From contig JAFXJJ010000087.1 in the NCBI GenBank assembly GCA_017532345.1, forward strand, positions 1 through 37,407: 37,407 nucleotides of DNA, read 5' to 3'. Source of the stretch: Erysipelotrichales bacterium (GTDB taxonomy: Bacteria > Bacillota_I > Bacilli_A > Erysipelotrichales > Erysipelotrichaceae). The position numbers and the translations under genes were made by a program. The notes beneath the pieces were generated by a model. That model ran no database searches and was not told the DNA's origin. It saw only the letters and a program-made list of their open reading frames with translations. Of the stretch, positions 31,010 through 37,407 are shown piece after piece (the stretch's first letter is position 1; each line of letters starts with the position of its first letter).

Positions 31010-31570
31010 ATGAATCTATATGAATCTTTAAAAAAGTACAAACCTAGTAATGAACAAGAAATGTGTGATAAGGAAGTAATGTTGAAGTTTATTGAGAATA
31101 ATGATGATTATTTAGAACGTTCTAATGAAGTGGCTCATTTTTCCGCATCAATATGGACGATTAATAAAGAACGTACGAAAACATTGATGGTTTACCACAA
31201 TATATATGACTCATGGTCTTGGGTTGGTGGTCATGCTGATGGTGTTGAAGACTTATGTGAGGTTGCATTACGTGAACTACAAGAGGAAACTGGTGTTGCT
31301 CATGCAAGACTTGTAAGTAATGATATTTTCAGTATTGAAACACTTACTGTTAATGGCCATATAAAAAGAGGAAAATATGTACCATGTCATTTACATATGA
31401 ATGTTACATACTTAGCGGAAGCTGATGAAGGTGAAGAATTAATTATGAAAGAAGATGAGAACCAAGGTGTTAGATGGTTTAGCTTTGATGAGGCAATCAG
31501 TAAACCAAGTGAACCTTGGATGGTAGAAAATATCTATAAGAAATTAATTGAGAAATGTAAAACGATTTAG
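31010..31570 (+). CDS. Nudix hydrolase
   Basis: 186 residues. The Nudix box G-x5-E-x7-REUXEEXGU is complete in GGHADGVEDLCEVALRELQEETGV (about 74-97), giving the Mg2+ ligands. The N-terminal helix (1-45) and WTINKERTKTLMVYHNIYDSWSWVGGHAD are typical of Nudix proteins annotated as acting on nucleoside diphosphate derivatives or isopentenyl-like substrates. No specificity motif is recognised. Single gene; the ribosome site is GGAGGAA. Confidence 0.9.
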   Translation: MNLYESLKKYKPSNEQEMCDKEVMLKFIENNDDYLERSNEVAHFSASIWTINKERTKTLMVYHNIYDSWSWVGGHADGVEDLCEVALRELQEETGVAHARLVSNDIFSIETLTVNGHIKRGKYVPCHLHMNVTYLAEADEGEELIMKEDENQGVRWFSFDEAISKPSEPWMVENIYKKLIEKCKTI

Positions 31571-31725
31571 TTATTTAGAAATAATAGATTAATTATGCAA
31601 GTAATATAAACTATAGGGTATACTTATTGTGTATAATTTAAGTATAAATATTACTACTTAACCTTGATTTTTATAGGTACTTAAAGTAATATATTAATTA
31701 TAAATTTCAGAAGAGGGAAATAGGT

Positions 31726-32292
31726 ATGAAAAAAGGATTACTTATCGTATTTAGTGGACCAAGTGGTGTTGGTAAAGGTACAGTGCGCCAGTGTTTTATG
31801 GATGATCCAAGATTAAACTTGGCATATTCCATTTCTATGACTACAAGAAAGCCTCGTGAAGGTGAAGTAGAAGGTAAAGATTACTTCTTTGTAACAAGAG
31901 AAGAATTTGAAGCAGCAGTAGAACGTGGAGAACTTCTTGAACATGCAGAGTTTGTTGGTAATTACTATGGAACACCATTACCATATGTTGAGAAGCTACG
32001 TAATGAAGGAAAGAATGTAATATTAGAAATTGAAGTTGAGGGAATGAAGCAAGTAGTTGAAAAGTGTAGTGATGCAGTTACTATCTTTATTATTCCACCT
32101 TCAATGGAAGAGCTAGAAAGACGTATTCGTGGAAGAAAAAGTGAAGCTGAAGATGTTATTCAAAAACGTCTTGAAAAGGCTGGTAGAGAATTAAAACTAC
32201 AAGATAATTACAAATATGTTGTATGTAACGATATTCCAGAAGTGGCTGCCAATAAAATTGTTGAGATTATTTTAGATGAAATGAGTAAATAG
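31726..32292 (+). CDS. gmk: guanylate kinase
   Basis: 188 residues. It phosphorylates GMP to GDP with ATP. Visible are the P-loop FSGPSGVGKGTV (residues 9-20), the GMP-binding region SISMTTRKPREGEVEGKDYFFV (about 36-57), the LLEHAEFVGNYYGTP segment (about 70-84), ILEIEVEGM (where Bacillus has ILEIDVQGA) and the lid arginines RIRGRKSE and RLEKAGREL. No rpoZ or ylzA gene is next to it, unlike in Bacillus. The ribosome site is AGAGGGAAA. A -10 box TATAAT lies at 31632-31637, leaving an 85-nt leader in which I see no clear structure. Confidence 0.97.
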   Translation: MKKGLLIVFSGPSGVGKGTVRQCFMDDPRLNLAYSISMTTRKPREGEVEGKDYFFVTREEFEAAVERGELLEHAEFVGNYYGTPLPYVEKLRNEGKNVILEIEVEGMKQVVEKCSDAVTIFIIPPSMEELERRIRGRKSEAEDVIQKRLEKAGRELKLQDNYKYVVCNDIPEVAANKIVEIILDEMSK

Positions 32293-32314
32293 GATGTGTA
32301 AACATCCTTTTTTC
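32291..32314 (+). terminator. Rho-independent terminator of gmk
   Basis: AGGATGT (32291-32297), loop GTAA, ACATCCT (32302-32308), then six T. It overlaps the stop codon. Confidence 0.92.
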
Positions 32315-32371
32315 TTGACTTTATATCACTATTAGTATGTATAATATAGTTAGAAAGTCGAGGAATTTATA

Positions 32372-33238
32372 ATGAGTAAATCAAAGGTATTATTTACTAG
32401 TAAACTAACTCCTGAAGCTGTAGTAGAAATTTATAAAGCATTAGGTCATGAGTTAAGTGGTAATGTTGCGGTAAAACTACATTCAGGGGAAGTGGGAAAT
32501 CAAAACTTTATTCGTCCTGCCTTCTTAAAACCAATGATTGATTACGTTAATGGCACAATTGTTGAGTGTAATACTGCATATGAAGGTAAACGTAATACTA
32601 CTGAAGCACATTGGGAAACAATGAAATATCATGGTTGGACTGATATTGCGAAGGTAGATATTATGGATGAAGATGGTGAAATGGAATTGCCTGTTCATAA
32701 TCATAAACAAATTACAGTTAATTATGTTGGAGACCATCTAAAGAATTATGATTCAATGCTTGTGTTATCACACTTCAAAGGACATCCAATGGGTGGTTAT
32801 GGTGGAGCATTAAAGAATATGTCTATTGGTATTGCTTCATCACACGGTAAGGCACATATTCATGGAGCTGGTGAACCTGAGAAGATTTGGACTGCTGACC
32901 ATGATTCTTTCTTAGAAGCTATGGCAGATGCAGATGAATCAATCATGTCTTACATGAAGGATAAGCTAGTATTCATTAACATCATGTGTAATATGTCAGT
33001 GGATTGCGATTGCTGTGCAGTTGCGGAAGATCCTAAGATTAAAGATATTGGTATTCTTGCTTCATTAGATCCAGTAGCATTGGATCAAGCATGTGTTGAT
33101 TTAGTATATAATTCAGAAGATGAAGGTAAGAAGCATTTAATTGAGCGTATTGAATCACGTAATGGTATTCATACAATTGAAGCAGCTGCGGAAATTGGTA
33201 TTGGTAGTAGAGAATACGAATTAGTGAATATTGATTAA
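32372..33238 (+). CDS. DUF362 domain protein, putative Fe-S center protein
   Basis: 288 residues. Family features: VLFTSKLTPEAVVEIYKALG opening, VAVKLHSGEVGNQNFIRP, a conserved LSHFKGHPMGGYGGALKNMSIGIASSHGK (about 132-160), and MSVDCDCCAVAEDPKIKDIGILASLDPVALDQACVDLVY (about 209-247), in which the D-C-D-C motif is the expected Fe-S site. Many family members carry an added C-terminal ferredoxin domain of two CxxCxxC motifs; this protein ends without it. Function is unknown. A possible promoter has TTGACT (32315-32320) and TATAAT (32340-32345), but the 19-nt spacing is long. Single-gene unit. Confidence 0.85.
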   Translation: MSKSKVLFTSKLTPEAVVEIYKALGHELSGNVAVKLHSGEVGNQNFIRPAFLKPMIDYVNGTIVECNTAYEGKRNTTEAHWETMKYHGWTDIAKVDIMDEDGEMELPVHNHKQITVNYVGDHLKNYDSMLVLSHFKGHPMGGYGGALKNMSIGIASSHGKAHIHGAGEPEKIWTADHDSFLEAMADADESIMSYMKDKLVFINIMCNMSVDCDCCAVAEDPKIKDIGILASLDPVALDQACVDLVYNSEDEGKKHLIERIESRNGIHTIEAAAEIGIGSREYELVNID

Positions 33239-33256
33239 TTATTGAAGTAATTGTTT

Positions 33257-33290
33257 AAAAGTGGTGGATGAAGTCTTCATCACTTTTTAT
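33257..33290 (+). terminator. Rho-independent terminator of the DUF362 gene
   Basis: GTGG-ATGAA (33264-33272) pairs with TTCAT-CAC (33276-33283) with one bulged G, flanked by A residues and TTTTT. Confidence 0.75.
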
Positions 33291-33308
33291 TTGTAGTAGA
33301 GGGTATAG

Positions 33309-33761
33309 TATACTATTTTAAAGCTTTTAGGTCATGGAAAAGGTAGTTATTCATATTTAGTTCAAAAAGAAGAATATTTAAATGTATTAAAACACATCCA
33401 TCATGAACCATGTGATTATTATTCATTTGGAAAGAAACTGAACAAAGTGATTATAATAGATTAGTTGAAATAGGTATTAGAATTCCCAAAATGTTAGATA
33501 TTGATATAGAAAAAGAAATAATAAAAGAATATATTGATGAATCAATAATATATGATTTAGTTAAGAATAATACCATGAAAGATGTGTATCTAACACAAAT
33601 GCAAGAAATGGCAATGTTAGTTTATGAAACCAAATTAAATATTTATTATTTTCCAACTAATTTTGTTATTCAGAATGAATTAATTTACTATATTGATTAT
33701 GAATGTGGTATAATATTAGTCTAAGACTGAAGCATTTATTGAATATATGAAGCAACATTAA
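33309..33761 (+). pseudogene. kinase-like gene broken by two frameshifts and an internal deletion
   Basis: Three reading frames spell consecutive parts of one protein. First, YTILKLLGHGKGSYSYLV...HIHHEPCDYYSFG (33309-33430), then WKETEQSDYNRLVEIGIRIPKML...YFPTNFVIQNELIYYIDYECG (33429-33710), then SKTEAFIEYMKQH and a stop (33720-33761). The order and motifs match a widespread small Clostridia protein of the protein-kinase/aminoglycoside-phosphotransferase fold. A 4-nt loss near 33430 and a 1-nt loss near 33715 shift frame; about 12 codons that usually follow YxDxEC (with a conserved EEWDFENWG) are missing, and no start codon exists. The intact-looking 77-codon frame at 33491 is only the middle part. 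Confidence 0.75.
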
Positions 33762-33784
33762 TTTATAGTATTAGGAGGAATAGG

Positions 33785-33958
33785 ATGAATATCATATTAT
33801 ATTTTAAATTGATAGAATCAATATTAGAAATTATTTTTTTATGCTTAGCGATATATTATTTCATTCGTGAATTAAAAATGAAGAAGTTTGAAAAAGCAAT
33901 AAAATATTTTTCTTTATGTCTTGTATTAAATATCATTCGAAGAATAATAGGATATTAG
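33785..33958 (+). CDS. 57-aa two-helix membrane protein, unrecognised
   Basis: MNIILYFKLIESILEIIFLCLAIYYFIREL forms one or two hydrophobic helices, followed by KMKKFEKAIK and a second hydrophobic region (YFSLCLVLNIIRRIIGY). A strong TAGGAGGAA ribosome site precedes the ATG by 7 nt, which is good evidence that it is translated. No family is recognised. It lies between the pseudogene and a gene for a membrane-anchored protein. Confidence 0.6.
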   Translation: MNIILYFKLIESILEIIFLCLAIYYFIRELKMKKFEKAIKYFSLCLVLNIIRRIIGY

Positions 33959-34024
33959 GGAAAAATAAACTTTATAGTGTGGTATACTACTATATGGATA
34001 ATTAGAATAGAGTGAGATGAAATA

Positions 34025-34558
34025 GTGAAGAAATTAGAAATACTTGCAACTATTGTAGTAATAATGGGACTACTAGTCTATAATGTACCAATTACCACAC
34101 AAATTGATATGACAGTAGATGGAGTAAAACGAAGTGTCGGTGATATCAATTATCAAGAAGCTGTTGTTGTAAAGGTACAAGGAAAGCTTAGAAGGTACTT
34201 AATAAAAGATGATTGTTTTGATGGTATTATTTCTATTAGTGGTGATGATGAGTATATGTATGATAGTAAAAAGGACATATATGGAAAGCTAGTATTAGAT
34301 AAAAATACTTCGATATTAAGCATGATTTCTAATCTAGAATTTGATACGTATGGTGATTTTATATGTAATGATGATTTTTCTAAATTTGTGTTTCTAGTTT
34401 TAGATGATGGAAGTTGGACAGCAGATGATGGATTATATATTGTAGCTCCAGCTACCAATACTATAGATATGGTTACAACACTTGAAATAATTGAAGATGA
34501 TTTAGAACATGATTGGAATGAGGCTTTTATTGAAACAATATATAAGACACTTGACTAA
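34025..34558 (+). CDS. membrane-anchored or secreted protein, unrecognised
   Basis: 177 residues with a GTG start (no ATG nearby; GTGAGATG upstream as a modest ribosome site). A basic N-terminus (MKKLE) and one hydrophobic helix (ILATIVVIMGLLVYNV) form a signal anchor; no lipobox or clear signal-peptidase site is evident. The rest is beta-rich and acidic: TQIDMTVDGVKRSVGD, RRYLIKDDCFDGIISISG, LVLDDGSWTADDGLYIVAPA. This could be an extracytoplasmic beta-sandwich, but I cannot name a family. A TATACT box is at 33983-33988. It has its own terminator. Confidence 0.65.
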   Translation: MKKLEILATIVVIMGLLVYNVPITTQIDMTVDGVKRSVGDINYQEAVVVKVQGKLRRYLIKDDCFDGIISISGDDEYMYDSKKDIYGKLVLDKNTSILSMISNLEFDTYGDFICNDDFSKFVFLVLDDGSWTADDGLYIVAPATNTIDMVTTLEIIEDDLEHDWNEAFIETIYKTLD

Positions 34559-34585
34559 ACTATTACATTACGTAATAGTTTTTAT
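34557..34585 (+). terminator. Rho-independent terminator
   Basis: AAACTATTAC (34557-34566), loop ATTAC, GTAATAGTTT (34572-34581), T-run. It starts at the stop codon of the 34025 gene. Confidence 0.9.
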
Positions 34586-34639
34586 TTTAAAAAAGATAAT
34601 AAATAGTATATAATAAAACAATAGGAAGGGAGGAGTACT

Positions 34640-36349
34640 ATGAAAAGTGTATTTAAATATTTAAAGCCATATTATGGGAAAATGGTTATTGGATTTATAA
34701 TTAAGTTCATAGGTACTATTATGGACTTGGCACTACCGTGGATATTAGCACATATCATAGATGATATTATTCCTCTAAAGGAGATTAATTTAATTTTCTT
34801 ATGGGGAGCTATTATGTTGCTATGTTGCTTTATTGCGGTATGGGGAAATATTCGTGCGAATCGTAATGCATCAGCAGTAGCACAAAATGCTGTGAGAGAT
34901 ATTCGTCACGATGCATTTAAGAAAGTTATGGAAATGTCGCAACGTCAGGTTGATGAAATCACGATACCATCAATTATTTCACGATTAACGAGTGATACAT
35001 ATAATATTCATCAAATGATTGGGATGATGCAGCGTTTAGGAGTACGTGCACCATTATTATTTATTGGTGGTATTTGTATCACGCTAACATTAGATACCAC
35101 ATTAACATGTGTGCTTCTTGCAACTGTACCATTCATTGTTACGCTAGTATTCCTTACAAGTAAGTATGGGATTCCTAAGTATCGTAAGGTCCAAGAACGA
35201 ATGGATGATATGGTTCGTGTGGTAAGAGAAAACATCACAGGAGTACGTGTTATTAAGGCATTATCAATGTCTGATTATGAAATTGAACGTTTTAAAACGG
35301 TTAATAAAAATTTAGTAAATCAAGAGATTAATGCCTCACAAACAATGGCCTTAAACTCGCCATTTATGAATATCTTCTTAAACGTAGGGTTAGTATGCGT
35401 CATTATTGTTGGGGCATATCGTGTTAATAGTGGCTTAACAGAAGCTGGTAAGATTATGGCTTTCTTATCTTACTTTACGATTATTCTGATGGCGATGCTG
35501 ATGATTACCCGTATCTTCATTATCATGTCTAGGGCTAGTGCTTCTGCTAATCGATTAGAGGAAATTCTATTGATGCAACCAGAGCTTACAATATCTGAAT
35601 CATTGCCAGTAGATAATGATGCTCATATCATTTTTGATCATGTAAGCTTTTCTTATGAGAATAAGAAGGATAATTTAAGTGATATTAGCTTCTCTTTAAA
35701 GCATCGTGAAAGCTTAGGTATTATTGGTGCTACAGGAAGTGGTAAAAGTACATTAGTTAATGTACTTATGAGATTCTATGATATTAATAGTGGTTCTATA
35801 TTAATTGATGGAAAAGATATAAAGAGTTATGAATTAAATGAATTACGCAGTAAGTTTGGTGTAGTATTCCAAAATGATTCAATTTTTACAGATACAATGA
35901 AAGCTAATATTGATTTCTATCGTAATATTGATGATGAAAGGATACGTAAAGCTATTATTAATGCCCAAGCATTAACAGTTATTGAAAGTAAGACTGATGG
36001 TATTAATGAAGCTATAAGTGCTAAGGGTAATAATCTAAGTGGTGGACAACGTCAAAGAGTATTAATTGCTCGTGCCTTAGCGGGATGTCCCGATATACTT
36101 ATTCTAGATGATTCATCTAGTGCCCTAGATTATCGTACAGATGCAGCCTTACGTAAGGCTATCAATGATTTAGATATCACATCAATCATTATTGCGCAAC
36201 GTGTATCTTCTGTTAAGAATTGTTCACAAATTATTGTGATAGATGATGGCAAGGTTATTGCTCATGGTACACATGATGAATTAATGGAAACATGCGATAT
36301 GTATCAACAAATTGCTGAATCACAGATGGGTGGTGATTTCGATGCCTAG
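34640..36349 (+). CDS. heterodimeric multidrug-type ABC exporter, subunit with degenerate ATP site
   Basis: 569 residues: six-helix exporter domain (1-310) and ATPase (about 330-565). Walker A GATGSGKST and signature LSGGQRQR are intact. However, Walker B ends ILILDDSSSALD, so Asp replaces the catalytic Glu, and the switch His is Gln (IIAQRVSSV). These two changes mark the degenerate-site partner of heterodimeric type IV exporters such as BmrC/BmrD or TM287/288. It overlaps the next gene by 8 nt. Such pairs expel drugs or lipids, or act in stress resistance; the cargo is unknown. The ribosome site is GGGAGG, with TATAAT at 34609-34614. Confidence 0.9.
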   Translation: MKSVFKYLKPYYGKMVIGFIIKFIGTIMDLALPWILAHIIDDIIPLKEINLIFLWGAIMLLCCFIAVWGNIRANRNASAVAQNAVRDIRHDAFKKVMEMSQRQVDEITIPSIISRLTSDTYNIHQMIGMMQRLGVRAPLLFIGGICITLTLDTTLTCVLLATVPFIVTLVFLTSKYGIPKYRKVQERMDDMVRVVRENITGVRVIKALSMSDYEIERFKTVNKNLVNQEINASQTMALNSPFMNIFLNVGLVCVIIVGAYRVNSGLTEAGKIMAFLSYFTIILMAMLMITRIFIIMSRASASANRLEEILLMQPELTISESLPVDNDAHIIFDHVSFSYENKKDNLSDISFSLKHRESLGIIGATGSGKSTLVNVLMRFYDINSGSILIDGKDIKSYELNELRSKFGVVFQNDSIFTDTMKANIDFYRNIDDERIRKAIINAQALTVIESKTDGINEAISAKGNNLSGGQRQRVLIARALAGCPDILILDDSSSALDYRTDAALRKAINDLDITSIIIAQRVSSVKNCSQIIVIDDGKVIAHGTHDELMETCDMYQQIAESQMGGDFDA

Positions 36350-37407
36350 ACATTCAACTGCTACGGCTAAGCCACGTGATACAAAATATGTATTAAAACG
36401 CTTATGGAAGTATTTATATAGTTATAAATGGCTTTTACTAACTGCTATTATATTAACACTATCAGCAAATAGCTTTGAGTTATTTGGTCCTACATTATCA
36501 GGAAAAGCTATTGATGCGATTGGTGAAGTACCTGGACAAGTAGATTTTGATGCGGTATTCCATTATGCTAGACTAATGGTTTGTTTCTACTTAGTGTCTT
36601 CTTTATTTAGTTATATCTTACATATTCTGATGATTAATATAACGCAAAAAGTAGTATTTAAGATGCGTAATGATGTATTTGAGAAACTACAACGTTTACC
36701 TGTATCTTTCTTTGATACACATCCATTAGGAGATATTATTTCACGTATACAATATGATATTGATACAGTTAATACGTCATTAAGTAGTGATATCGTACAA
36801 ATTGTAAGTAGCTCAATAACAGTTATCTTCTCATTTGTGATGATGGTGTCTATTTCACCAGTATTGGTATTGATTTTCGTATTCACAATACCATTATCAA
36901 TCACCATCACAAAATTCATGACAGGCAAAACAAAACCATTATTTAGAAAGCGTTCTAAGAGTATTGGTGATTTGAATGGATTTAGTGAAGAAATGGTGTC
37001 TGCTACTAAAACAATTCAAGCATATGCTAGAGAAGATGAGATTGTTAAGCACTTTGATGTGGTAAATAATAACTGTGTAGATAGTTATTATAATGCAGAT
37101 TATTATGGTAGTATGGTAGGTCCATGTGTTAACTTCGTTAATAACTTATCACTTACATTAATCAGTGTATTTGGTGCAATTCTATATTTATATGGTCAAA
37201 TATCTTTAGGTAATATCTCATCGTTTGTGCTTTATTCTAGAAAATTTAGTGGTCCTATTAATGAAGCAGCTAATATTATTGCTGAACTTCAATCGGCGAT
37301 GGCTGCAGCAGAACGTGTATTTAAATTGTTAGATGAAGTAGAAGAATTAAAAGATGCTGAAGATGCCATTGATTTAGTAGATGTACATGGTGATGTTGAA
37401 CTTCAAC
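36342..37407 (+). CDS. heterodimeric multidrug-type ABC exporter, partner subunit (3' end outside window)
   Basis: The frame opens at ATG 36342, 8 nt before the end of the previous gene, with GGGTGGTGA (36328-36336) as ribosome site, and runs to the window end (355 residues seen). A basic, low-complexity N-terminal leader (RHSTATAKPRDTKY) precedes the six-helix exporter domain. Coupling-helix motifs are evident: LPVSFFDTHPLGDIISRIQYDIDTV (about 119-143) and LNGFSEEMVSATKTIQAYAREDE (about 209-231). The ATPase domain is only beginning. It should supply the canonical ATP site of the heterodimer, which cannot be checked here. Confidence 0.9.
   Translation, partial: MPRHSTATAKPRDTKYVLKRLWKYLYSYKWLLLTAIILTLSANSFELFGPTLSGKAIDAIGEVPGQVDFDAVFHYARLMVCFYLVSSLFSYILHILMINITQKVVFKMRNDVFEKLQRLPVSFFDTHPLGDIISRIQYDIDTVNTSLSSDIVQIVSSSITVIFSFVMMVSISPVLVLIFVFTIPLSITITKFMTGKTKPLFRKRSKSIGDLNGFSEEMVSATKTIQAYAREDEIVKHFDVVNNNCVDSYYNADYYGSMVGPCVNFVNNLSLTLISVFGAILYLYGQISLGNISSFVLYSRKFSGPINEAANIIAELQSAMAAAERVFKLLDEVEELKDAEDAIDLVDVHGDVELQ

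Noticed and set aside
33491..33724. 77-residue stand-alone gene
   Set aside because: It is the middle part of a frameshifted larger gene; matching sequence continues in other frames on both sides and there is no ribosome site before its ATG.
36611..36928. 105-codon minus-strand frame inside the second ABC exporter gene
   Set aside because: Antisense to well-recognised transmembrane coding sequence, with no start signals.
1..37407. CRISPR array, tRNA/rRNA, insertion sequence, prophage or att sites
   Set aside because: No regularly spaced repeats, no tRNA-like cloverleaf, no transposase, integrase or phage genes and no flanking direct repeats were seen on reading through.

Overview
The window is AT-rich DNA from a low-GC Gram-positive bacterium (Bacillota). 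Strong AGGAGG-type ribosome binding sites, sigma-A promoters, Rho-independent terminators after nearly every transcription unit, catabolite (cre) sites and a rearranged ylb gene block (ftsW, ylbD, ylbE, rsmD, coaD, ylbJ) fit the Erysipelotrichia or a nearby gut Firmicute class. Two Cys/Tyr-rich coat-like proteins, a YlbJ homologue and sigma-E/sigma-K-like promoter boxes suggest a spore former. The genus is inference. No rRNA, tRNA, insertion sequence, prophage or CRISPR array was seen.

Layout. 1-1363: tail of a probable Nudix enzyme, then a minus-strand operon (DUF1836 regulator, acylphosphatase, zinc-ribbon protein). 1486-9222: a hexuronate block with a GntR/FCD regulator, uxuA, a short-chain-dehydrogenase uxuB, a GH2 enzyme (probable beta-glucuronidase), a ROK kinase and two small membrane proteins. 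The block carries cre sites and a repeated ATGTRTACA motif shared by the regulator and uxuA promoters. 9326-11104: tandem flavodoxin oxidoreductase plus a DUF523 (TudS-like) protein. 11125-16673: ftsW and the ylb cluster, interrupted by a small cassette holding a decayed gene copy, and flanked by two coat-like genes. 16798-21250: proS, fucO and a MATE exporter whose promoter spacer is a 20-bp near-palindrome.

21399-25484 is the most unusual unit: a tightly coupled operon of a YgbA-like protein, a DUF454/YbaN membrane protein, a CydDC-like ABC pair and a 30-residue membrane microprotein. It is preceded by two TTAGC-N4-GCTAA palindromes resembling DtxR-family metal-repressor boxes. It may be a metal-, heme- or nitrosative-stress system; that role is inference. 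Then follow a membrane c-di-GMP phosphodiesterase with a dead GGDEF domain, pepT, a minus-strand GNAT/nitrilase pair, a Nudix hydrolase, gmk, a DUF362 Fe-S protein, a multiply damaged kinase-like pseudogene, two unrecognised membrane or secreted proteins, and a heterodimeric ABC exporter that runs off the window end.

Working together: the GH2 enzyme would free glucuronate, UxuB would reduce fructuronate to mannonate and UxuA would dehydrate this to 2-keto-3-deoxygluconate. The uronate isomerase, KDG aldolase and uptake system are not in the window, so the pathway must be completed elsewhere. Start codons were moved from the longest reading frame where a ribosome binding site supports it (1486, 2048, 8773, 12704, 14346, 14905, 18625, 25628).
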